From Schleiferia thermophila (lineage in GTDB: Bacteria; Bacteroidota; Bacteroidia; Flavobacteriales; Schleiferiaceae), in the NCBI RefSeq assembly GCF_003337435.1, contig NZ_QPJS01000001.1:140513-204512 (forward strand): a DNA stretch of 64,000 bases, given 5' to 3'. Below the pieces are notes generated by a model. It worked only from the letters and a program-made list of their open reading frames with translations, was not told the origin of the DNA and made no database searches. A program made the translations under genes and the position numbers. Below, in pieces: positions 27,168 through 34,948 of this stretch (its first letter is position 1; each line of letters opens with the position of its first letter).

Positions 27168-30100
27168 TTATGCGCTAATCTTGCGCATTTCAATGCCATC
27201 TTCCTGCAGATACAGTAGGTAGCCTTCAGCCTTTTGACCGCCCTGGCTCAGCAGATGTACATAGTGCCTGAGCTGATCCAGATGAGCATCCGATGGATGA
27301 CCGGTTTTGTATTCTACTACCTTAATCACATCTCCAATCAACGCCATGGCATCTGGTATTACAAACTGGCCATTGCTCAGGATAGCCCTCTCAGTGACTA
27401 CTTTCGGGGCCGTATAGATGGCTTTTAACTCATCGTTTCCATCTATAAATTCCACAAGCTTCTGCAGGATATTTCGTTCGTAAAAGGTCAGTGCGTTTGA
27501 GTGAATTCTTTCCTTCAGGTCATTCAAGTGATTGCACTGAGACAAAATTTGGTGCATTTTACTTCCCGTTGAAATTTTCTGTGCCTGAGGCAGACTATAG
27601 TGCCGCGCTATCTTCAATTTGTCCCTCCAGTGAGTGGTTGTAGTTTCAGTTTGTAATGGCTGTGGGCTTATTTCTGTTTGTTGTTTAGATTTTTGAGTGG
27701 CTTTAACTCCTTTCACATATACGGATGATTCTGAAGCAATAGGATTGCCATCGAAAACAGTGCACTTAATTAAATGGGAAATTTCATCCTGGTAAGGCTT
27801 GTTTTTAATGCTTATATACAATTCGCTTTTGGGTCTGGTGAATGCCACATACATAAGATTTACAGCATCTTCCATCTGTTCTTGTACATAGCGCTTTCGC
27901 ATTTCCTCCAAATCATCTTCCTCAGGCCAATTCTGGTTTTTATAAATATGTACCAGAGCAGCGCCTAGAAAATATCTATTCGGATTGAGAGGGATGATTT
28001 GCATTTCTTGCTGGAAGGTTTTATAGTCAAAAAACGGCAGGATCACTACAGGCCATTCAAGCCCTTTAGCCTTGTGTATGGTCATTATGGATACAGCATC
28101 GGGGGTCGTTGATGCATTGATCGAGCGATCCTCATCAATTTGATGGGTATAGTAGTCGAGAAATCCTACAATATCTGATGACCTGTATTTTTCTACATAA
28201 TCATACACCAGCTCCAGGTACGCCACAATAAAAGGATCCTGCCGTTCATTGGGAAAGTAAAATTGCACCAGCTGAGTTGCCAGCTCATGTACTGGTATTC
28301 GTCTCAGCTCGGATGTGTATCGAATGCGCTCGAGCAAGCTGTGATTTTTTTGAATCTTGCAAGTACTCAAAAGATAGGTAAAAAAACACTGATTATCATT
28401 TAGTATTTCTTTGTACAATTGATGTTCAGATTGTCCATTTAGGTCGATGATTTTTAGCTTGATCAGGTCGTATGCGATTTTGAACTTTAACAATTGATCC
28501 TGCGGATTTTTTATCAGTCGCAGCGAATTGTCCAACACCTTTACTTTGGGGTTGGATTTTATAGCAAATGAATCCTGTGACGATACGGGAATTTTTTCAA
28601 AAGTTTGTTCGTTGCTATTGAGCTGTTGAAAGTAATCGGCAAGCTTTTTACCTTGTGCTTTGCTTCTTACCAAAATGGCTATGTCTCCATATCGGTAATT
28701 TCTTTGAATGCAATCCCGTATGATTTCCTTTACATGGTTTAATGTGGCCTCTTCGTATTCATCTGCAGTAGATGAATTTAAAGCCTGTATTTCAACGTAT
28801 CCTTTTTCTTTTGAGCTGGCATTTTGTACTACATCGTGATAGGAATCTTTTTCAAAATTCCAAATCGATTTTTTGATTTTTGAAAAAAAATCGTTGTTAA
28901 AGTTTACAATCTCTTGGGCACTTCTGAAATTTTTATCTAATACTTTCTTTTCTGGTGATATGTTGAATGGTGTTTTTTTATGGTTAAGAAGCTCAATCAT
29001 TAGTTGGCTGTTGGCATTTCTGAACCGATAGATGCTTTGCTTCGGATCACCGATCAGTTTCAATGTCCCATTTTTAGCTAATATTTCATGTGCCAGTGGT
29101 TTAATATTTTCCCATTGCCGGCTGGAAGTATCCTGAAATTCATCTATGAAAATGTAATGGTATCGATTGCCGAGTTTTTCAAAGATAAAATCTGCTGCTT
29201 CATTTCGTATGAATGTATGAATAGTTGCACTGATCTCGCTTAGCAACACCTGATTTTCTTCTTCGGAAACTTCTTTTATTTTCTTTTCAATATCGCGAAG
29301 CAATATGAGCAATGAGGAGAGCTTAAGAATATTTTCGATGAGCCTGACTTTTATAAGACGTGCAAGCAGTTTGCTTGCTGATGACTCAAAACATTTTGCC
29401 AAAGAATTTATGTTTTCAATGTTTTTTATGGAGGAATTTAATAAATATGACTGGAATTCATTATTTTTAATTTTGTTTGATATAATTTGTAACTTATTAA
29501 TTGTATCATTCAGGTTTATTTCTTCCGATGATAATTCTTCAAAAAAAAGTTTGTATAATGTCCCTCTGGAGCAGTCTTCCCTTTTTAAGTTATGTTTACT
29601 AAATATTTTTTTTGTGCATTCATTTATTTGATTTACTTCATTTAATAATTTTTTTTTGTATTCTATAAGTTTTGTTATTGTATTATTGAAATCCTCATAA
29701 TTGATATTTTGAAAATTATTCAAGAAAAGTTCTGCTTTTTCATCGGAGATTTTTTTGGTAATTTCCCGCAGGATGAATGTTGGGTCCTGGATGTATTCAC
29801 TGTCATTAAACGTTATATTCAGATAGTCTTCAAAGAATTTTGTAAGTTCTGAATTAGTTCCTAATTCACTTATCAGGCTATCGATGGCCAGAGTTTGAAT
29901 ATACGTTTCGTCTACACCCGGAGCTTTGTTCCATGAGGTCAGCAGTTCAGCGGTGAATGCCTTGTAGAGCTTCAAAAAAAATTTATCGATGGTAATAACG
30001 TGAAAGCCGCTCATGTCGTGAAGAATTTCAAACAACACTCTTTCGGCTTTTTTCTTTAGGATGTTGTCAGAGAGGTTGGTTTTTTTTTCAATTTCAGCTT

Positions 30101-30326
30101 TGAACGCCTGAAAATTTTCGGAAGAGTCTCCGGCAGCGAGTTTTTGTAGATTTTTCAGGATGCGTTCTTTCATCTCTTCTGCTGCCTTGTTGGTAAAAGT
30201 GATGGCCAGAATTTGCCGGTGCACATTGGATGGACCGGTGAGGCATATGGAGATGTAATCAGAAGCCAAAGTAAATGTTTTTCCGGAACCTGCAGAAGCT
30301 GAGTAAATTACAAATGGTGAGTCCAT
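27168..30326 (-). CDS. UvrD/AddA-like helicase with C-terminal PD-(D/E)XK nuclease
   Basis: The 1052-residue protein has superfamily 1A helicase motifs in order: SASAGSGKTFTLA (Walker A, about 9-21), ITFTNKAAEEM, FIDEFQDTSS (about 392-401), GDPKQSIYRFRNA, MTIHKAKGLEWPVV and NLMYVAFTRPKSELYIS. The C-terminus ends in a RecB-like nuclease (IPDAMALIGDVIKVVEYKTG with Asp and Glu-x-Lys residues). This is the AddA layout for double-strand break processing. No AddB-type partner is adjacent. The region encoded by about 29280-29760 is very AT-rich and Ile/Asn/Lys-rich, unlike the rest of the gene. Confidence 0.92.
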   Translation of the reverse strand: MDSPFVIYSASAGSGKTFTLASDYISICLTGPSNVHRQILAITFTNKAAEEMKERILKNLQKLAAGDSSENFQAFKAEIEKKTNLSDNILKKKAERVLFEILHDMSGFHVITIDKFFLKLYKAFTAELLTSWNKAPGVDETYIQTLAIDSLISELGTNSELTKFFEDYLNITFNDSEYIQDPTFILREITKKISDEKAELFLNNFQNINYEDFNNTITKLIEYKKKLLNEVNQINECTKKIFSKHNLKREDCSRGTLYKLFFEELSSEEINLNDTINKLQIISNKIKNNEFQSYLLNSSIKNIENINSLAKCFESSASKLLARLIKVRLIENILKLSSLLILLRDIEKKIKEVSEEENQVLLSEISATIHTFIRNEAADFIFEKLGNRYHYIFIDEFQDTSSRQWENIKPLAHEILAKNGTLKLIGDPKQSIYRFRNANSQLMIELLNHKKTPFNISPEKKVLDKNFRSAQEIVNFNNDFFSKIKKSIWNFEKDSYHDVVQNASSKEKGYVEIQALNSSTADEYEEATLNHVKEIIRDCIQRNYRYGDIAILVRSKAQGKKLADYFQQLNSNEQTFEKIPVSSQDSFAIKSNPKVKVLDNSLRLIKNPQDQLLKFKIAYDLIKLKIIDLNGQSEHQLYKEILNDNQCFFTYLLSTCKIQKNHSLLERIRYTSELRRIPVHELATQLVQFYFPNERQDPFIVAYLELVYDYVEKYRSSDIVGFLDYYTHQIDEDRSINASTTPDAVSIMTIHKAKGLEWPVVILPFFDYKTFQQEMQIIPLNPNRYFLGAALVHIYKNQNWPEEDDLEEMRKRYVQEQMEDAVNLMYVAFTRPKSELYISIKNKPYQDEISHLIKCTVFDGNPIASESSVYVKGVKATQKSKQQTEISPQPLQTETTTTHWRDKLKIARHYSLPQAQKISTGSKMHQILSQCNHLNDLKERIHSNALTFYERNILQKLVEFIDGNDELKAIYTAPKVVTERAILSNGQFVIPDAMALIGDVIKVVEYKTGHPSDAHLDQLRHYVHLLSQGGQKAEGYLLYLQEDGIEMRKISA

Positions 30327-30475
30327 CGTTGAAAATTTACCCTAAAACTAAGGCACACCTCAATTGGTCAGTTCTGAAGCGGATTTTTTCAATGAAAAAT
30401 TTTTTCGTGACTTCAATAAATGCTTATATTGTAATCTGAAAATTGATAAATAAATTGACAAATAGAGCTGATGTT

Positions 30476-31660
30476 ATGAGTTTCATGCTGCTGAACAATG
30501 ACAAGCGAATCGTCACTCACATGGATTTGGATACCTTTTTTGTTTCTGTGGAGCGACTCAAAAATCCGAAACTCTACGGTTTGCCTGTGATTGTGGCTGG
30601 CAGTAGCGATCGGGCTGTAGTAGCCTCCTGCAGCTACGAAGCCCGTCGCTATGGTGTCCACTCGGCCATGCCCGTCAAAATGGCACGTCAGCTATGCCCT
30701 GATGCCGTATTTGTACGGGGCGATATGGAAGAATACAGCCGCTACTCCCACCTGGTCACCGGGATTATAGCCGAGCATGCACCGGTGTACGAAAAACGCT
30801 CTATCGACGAGTTTTACCTTGATCTCACCGGTATGGACCGATTTTACAACGCCTATCGTTGGGCGCTCGAACTCAGGGATCGCATCATCCGAGAGACAGG
30901 CCTGCCCATCTCCATGGGCTACTCCATCAACAAGACAGTAGCCAAAATAGCCACCTCTGAAGCCAAACCCGCTGGCACCCTTCAGGTAGAGAAAGGCTCA
31001 GAGCGCTCATTTCTCGCACCTCTGCCAGTGAAGCGTATTCCCGGTGTAGGCACTAAGGTCCAATCTACCTTTTACGAACTCGGAATACGCCGTATAGCCA
31101 CCCTTCAGCAGATGCCACCACAGCTGATAGAACGTACCCTCGGTCGCAATGGGCTCGACATCTGGCAAAAAGCCAATGCAATAGATCCCTCACCTGTGGA
31201 GCCCTACAACGAAGCCAAATCCATCAGCACCGAGCAGACTTTCGAACGCGACACCATCGACCACTACTCCGTCAGACGCATCCTGGCCGCCATGACCGAA
31301 GAGCTTGCCCGCCAGCTCCGACAGCAGCACCGCCTCACCGGCTGTGTCACCGTTAAGATTCGCTACAGCACCTTCGATACTGTGAGCCGCCAGCAGAGCA
31401 TCGCTTATACTCAGGCTGACCATAAACTCATTCCAACTGTCCATGCTCTCTTCGACCGACTCTACGACCGCCGTCTGCGTATACGCCTTGTCGGTGTGCG
31501 GTTTAGTAGGCTCATCTACGGCTCTTATCAGCCTGATCTCTTCGAACCCCATGAAGAGACCATCCAACGCCTCTACCGAGCCCTTGACCACCTCAATACT
31601 CGCTGGGGAAAGCCCGTTGTAGGACGAACAAACAGCATCCTGACCATACATCCCGCATGA
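30476..31660 (+). CDS. dinB: DNA polymerase IV (Y-family)
   Basis: This is a translesion DNA polymerase. Catalytic carboxylates are visible in HMDLDTFFVSVE and in KRSIDEFYLDLTG. The CSYEARRYGVHSAMP finger motif, the MGYSINKTVAKIAT palm segment, the helix-hairpin-helix (KRIPGVGTK) and the little-finger domain follow. Start candidates are the ATG at 30476 (MSFMLLNNDKR) or an upstream in-frame codon at 30443, and I prefer 30476. No LexA-like operator was recognised. Codons are C-rich, unlike the AT-rich helicase gene that is divergent from it. Confidence 0.95.
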   Translation: MSFMLLNNDKRIVTHMDLDTFFVSVERLKNPKLYGLPVIVAGSSDRAVVASCSYEARRYGVHSAMPVKMARQLCPDAVFVRGDMEEYSRYSHLVTGIIAEHAPVYEKRSIDEFYLDLTGMDRFYNAYRWALELRDRIIRETGLPISMGYSINKTVAKIATSEAKPAGTLQVEKGSERSFLAPLPVKRIPGVGTKVQSTFYELGIRRIATLQQMPPQLIERTLGRNGLDIWQKANAIDPSPVEPYNEAKSISTEQTFERDTIDHYSVRRILAAMTEELARQLRQQHRLTGCVTVKIRYSTFDTVSRQQSIAYTQADHKLIPTVHALFDRLYDRRLRIRLVGVRFSRLIYGSYQPDLFEPHEETIQRLYRALDHLNTRWGKPVVGRTNSILTIHPA

Positions 31661-31740
31661 AAAATCGACTCCTCATATAAATAATGTAAACAATCTAATC
31701 AAAATATATGTATCAACAATAAATGTAAATACATATAATA

Positions 31741-32283
31741 ATGGAAACAAAAGCACTAGCCACCACTACTTGGCAACTCGACAAAGCTCACAGCGAGCTG
31801 CTCTTTAAGGTAAAACATCTGATGATCACCCATGTAAAAGGAGAATTCAGAGACTTCGATGCCACTGTGAGCACAACAGGTATCGATTTTCAGGGGGCTG
31901 AAATAGAGGCTGTCGTACGCACAGCCAGCATCGACACCAACCATGCTGACCGAGACGCTCACCTCAAAAGTGCCGACTTCTTCGACTGCGACAACCATCC
32001 GACCATGACTTTTGCCGGAAAAGCTTATCACATCAGTGGCAGCAATTACGAAATCCGGGGGATCCTTACCATCAAAGCTATTAGCCACCCGGTGACACTG
32101 AAAGCAGAATATGGAGGAATTATGAAAGACCCCTGGGGCAACGAAAAGTGCGGTTTCTCCTTTACCGGAAAAATAAGCCGCAGCCTATGGAATATCACCT
32201 GGAATGCTGCCCTAGAAGCCGGCGGGGTATTGGTCAGCGATGAGGTCGTGCTCATGGGCGAAATCCAGCTTTCAAAGCTCTGA
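31741..32283 (+). CDS. YceI family protein
   Basis: The 180-residue lipocalin-like beta-barrel protein has the family features: TTWQLDKAHSELLFKVKHL, GEFRDFDATV, the paired DANF-type region (SIDTNHADRDAHLKSADFFD) and KCGFSFTGKISRSLWNITWN. Members bind isoprenoid-type lipids. No signal peptide is visible, so this copy is probably cytoplasmic. It stands alone, with a clear intrinsic terminator 40 bases downstream. Confidence 0.93.
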   Translation: METKALATTTWQLDKAHSELLFKVKHLMITHVKGEFRDFDATVSTTGIDFQGAEIEAVVRTASIDTNHADRDAHLKSADFFDCDNHPTMTFAGKAYHISGSNYEIRGILTIKAISHPVTLKAEYGGIMKDPWGNEKCGFSFTGKISRSLWNITWNAALEAGGVLVSDEVVLMGEIQLSKL

Positions 32284-32322
32284 GCTTCACCAGGCAAAGC
32301 GCATTTTTTACATTCAGAGCAG

Positions 32323-32354
32323 AAAATCCCGGCATGAAGGGCACGGGATTTTTT
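32323..32354 (+). terminator. Intrinsic terminator after the yceI-like gene
   Basis: AAAATCCCG at 32323-32331 pairs with CGGGATTTT at 32344-32352 over a 12-base loop, with a T-run to 32354. Confidence 0.75.
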
Positions 32355-32453
32355 GCTTTCATTATTATATAAGGTTCTTTCGTACAAAGCGAAATACACC
32401 GTGCTAGGAGATACATATTGGTGCTCAGATTGTGAAATCGTATGTTTGCCGAT

Positions 32454-33509
32454 ATGAGCAATACGTTTGGCAGAATATTACGGCTAACAACGTTCGGCGA
32501 GTCGCATGGGAAGGCTATTGGGGGTGTGATCGATGGATTTCCGGCCGGGATAGCAATCGATTTTGCGCGGATCAACCGGCAAATGGCACGCCGGAGACCC
32601 GGCCAATCGGCCCTTACCACAGAACGCAAGGAGACAGATAAACCAGAGTTTTTGTCCGGTATATTTGAGGGGAAATCTACGGGAGCTCCCATAGCTTTTG
32701 TAATTCAAAATGCAGATAAAAGGTCATCCGATTACGACCATCTCAGAACAGTCAACAGACCCGGACACGCCGACGAAACCTATACAGCCAAATACGGACA
32801 CCGAGACCATCGCGGTGGCGGACGCTCATCAGCCCGAGAGACTGCCAATTGGGTAGTAGCCGGCGCTCTGGCCTCTCACTTGTTGCCTGGTGTAGAAGTG
32901 TTGGCATATACCAGTCAGATTGGTGAAGTCGTAGTACCCGCTGGTAGTCTGGTCACACCTGAAAGTATTGATGCACATCCCTCCCGAATGCCCGTAAGCG
33001 AGTACGCCCGCAAGGCAGAAGCCATCATCGCACAGTTTAAGAAAACCGGTGACTCTATCGGAGGAAAAGTGAGGGTAGAAGTCAGAGGTCTGATGCCCGG
33101 ACTCGGTGAACCAATATTTGACAAACTCAGCGCCCGGCTTGCCTACGCGATGATGACCATCAATGCCACAAAAGCATTTGAAATAGGAAGCGGTACCAGA
33201 GCAGCCTTTATGAAAGGCAGCGAACACAATGATGCCCCGGATACCGGCGGAGTATTTTCTTCAAACAATGCTGGCGGTGTGTTAGGAGGTATCAGCACAG
33301 GCAGAACACTGTATTTTGAAGTAACATTTAAGCCTACGGCTTCAATCTCCTTAGCTCAAAAGGCATTGGATTCCTCTGGCCAGGTGATAGACCTGGAGAT
33401 TAATGGAAGACATGACCCCTGCGTGGTACCGCGTGCTGTGCCCGTGGTAGAGGCTATGACTTGGCTTGTATTGGCCGATTTTTACCTGATGTCTAAAATA
33501 AACGCATAA
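32454..33509 (+). CDS. aroC: Chorismate synthase
   Basis: This enzyme makes chorismate from EPSP, the last common step to aromatic amino acids, and requires reduced FMN. The signatures GESHGKAIGGVIDGFPAG, RPGHADETYTAKYGHRDHRGGGRSSARETA and GGVLGGISTGR are all present. About 351 residues from the preferred ATG at 32454 (MSNTFGRIL), with an ATG at 32442 in frame upstream. The stop overlaps the next start as TAATG, so the transporter gene is translationally coupled, an unusual partner for aroC. Confidence 0.97.
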   Translation: MSNTFGRILRLTTFGESHGKAIGGVIDGFPAGIAIDFARINRQMARRRPGQSALTTERKETDKPEFLSGIFEGKSTGAPIAFVIQNADKRSSDYDHLRTVNRPGHADETYTAKYGHRDHRGGGRSSARETANWVVAGALASHLLPGVEVLAYTSQIGEVVVPAGSLVTPESIDAHPSRMPVSEYARKAEAIIAQFKKTGDSIGGKVRVEVRGLMPGLGEPIFDKLSARLAYAMMTINATKAFEIGSGTRAAFMKGSEHNDAPDTGGVFSSNNAGGVLGGISTGRTLYFEVTFKPTASISLAQKALDSSGQVIDLEINGRHDPCVVPRAVPVVEAMTWLVLADFYLMSKINA

Positions 33510-34948
33510 TGAACATCTCAAAAATAACCAGTTGGCCTCTGCATTGGAAAATTTTGTCGGGTATGCTTCTGGGCATTGTTTATGCTATCGCAAGTGTTCA
33601 GTTGGGATGGAGCAGATTCACCTCTGATTTTATAGCCCCGTTTGGTACCATATTTATGAACTTGCTTAAACTGATCGCTGTACCACTGGTACTTTTCAGC
33701 ATCATCAGCGGTATAGCCGGGCTTGGCTCGCCCGAATCTCTTGGAAGGTTGGGACTGAAAACACTTTCAATATACCTCGGTACTACCATCGTGGCTGTAA
33801 GTCTTGGCCTGTTGTTGGTCAATTTGCTAAAACCGGGAAAAAGCAACGACTCAGAATTGATATTGGAAAACAGAATCCGATATGAGCTTTGGAAAAGCTC
33901 TACAGGAGCTGAAGACCTCGACGAAATTTGCCAAATATGTAAACCCGAAAATCAAGAGGTTGTTGAACGAGTAAGAGCAGCTACTGCTACATTTTCATCA
34001 GAAGAAGCAATTGAATCTAAAATCGAAAAAGCCAAACAAACCCAGAGCCGGGGCCCTTTGAGCTTTCTGGTAGATATGGTGCCCGATAACATCTTTACCA
34101 GTTTGAACGACAGTAAACTGATGATTCAGGTCATTTTTTTTGGGATTTTTTTTGGAATCTCCCTTTTGTATGTATCCATTGAACGACAGGCTGTATTGAT
34201 TTCATTTTTTCAGGCTACGACAGACGTATTCTTAAAAATGGTAGACTTCGTGATGCAAGCTTCACCATTTTTTGTCTTTGCACTGATGGCTGCTACTATA
34301 AGTCAGATAGCAGGTGATGATGTGAGTAAAATGTTGCCGGTTTTTGCTTCTTTGGGTCTTTACAGTATCACAATAGTTTTCGGTCTGGTGCTTATGGCTT
34401 TTGTCATATACCCTCTCGTAATACATTACCTGGCACCTGGCATTCGATATACAGATTTTTTAAAAGCTATAAGTCCGGCTCAATTGCTCGCATTTTCCTC
34501 CTCGAGCAGCGCGGCTACATTGCCTGTTACCATCGAATGTATGGAAGAAAACATGAAAGTTGATAAAAAGTATACTGCCTTTGTATTACCTATCGGAGCC
34601 ACAGTTAATATGGACGGTACCAGTTTATATCAGGCAGTAGCGGTGGTTTTTCTGGCACAGCTCCACGGTGTGGATTTAAACTTCGTTCAACAGTTGACCA
34701 TAGTGCTCACTGCCACACTGGCCTCCATCGGTGCGGCAGCTGTGCCAAGCGCCGGGCTTATTATGTTGATAATTGTGCTCAACTCCGTTGGACTCAATCC
34801 GGCCTGGATTGCAATTATTTTGCCCATTGACAGGATTCTTGATATGTGTCGTACGGTGGTAAATGTGACTGGTGACGCAATGGTTTGTACCTTAGTAGCC
34901 AAATCTGAAGAATACAATCACTCAATTTCAAATGAAAAGGGCAGGTAA
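33509..34948 (+). CDS. Dicarboxylate/amino acid:cation symporter (DAACS family)
   Basis: This 479-residue integral membrane protein of the glutamate/C4-dicarboxylate transporter fold has the SSSSAATLP hairpin loop near 330 and the MDGTSLYQAVAVVFLAQ motif near 370. A hydrophilic insertion of about 60-80 residues (about 110-185, rich in Glu/Lys with CQICKP) lies between early helices and is longer than in typical family members. The gene overlaps aroC by one base and the AsmA-like gene by 17 bases, so the three are coupled. Confidence 0.93.
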   Translation: MNISKITSWPLHWKILSGMLLGIVYAIASVQLGWSRFTSDFIAPFGTIFMNLLKLIAVPLVLFSIISGIAGLGSPESLGRLGLKTLSIYLGTTIVAVSLGLLLVNLLKPGKSNDSELILENRIRYELWKSSTGAEDLDEICQICKPENQEVVERVRAATATFSSEEAIESKIEKAKQTQSRGPLSFLVDMVPDNIFTSLNDSKLMIQVIFFGIFFGISLLYVSIERQAVLISFFQATTDVFLKMVDFVMQASPFFVFALMAATISQIAGDDVSKMLPVFASLGLYSITIVFGLVLMAFVIYPLVIHYLAPGIRYTDFLKAISPAQLLAFSSSSSAATLPVTIECMEENMKVDKKYTAFVLPIGATVNMDGTSLYQAVAVVFLAQLHGVDLNFVQQLTIVLTATLASIGAAAVPSAGLIMLIIVLNSVGLNPAWIAIILPIDRILDMCRTVVNVTGDAMVCTLVAKSEEYNHSISNEKGR

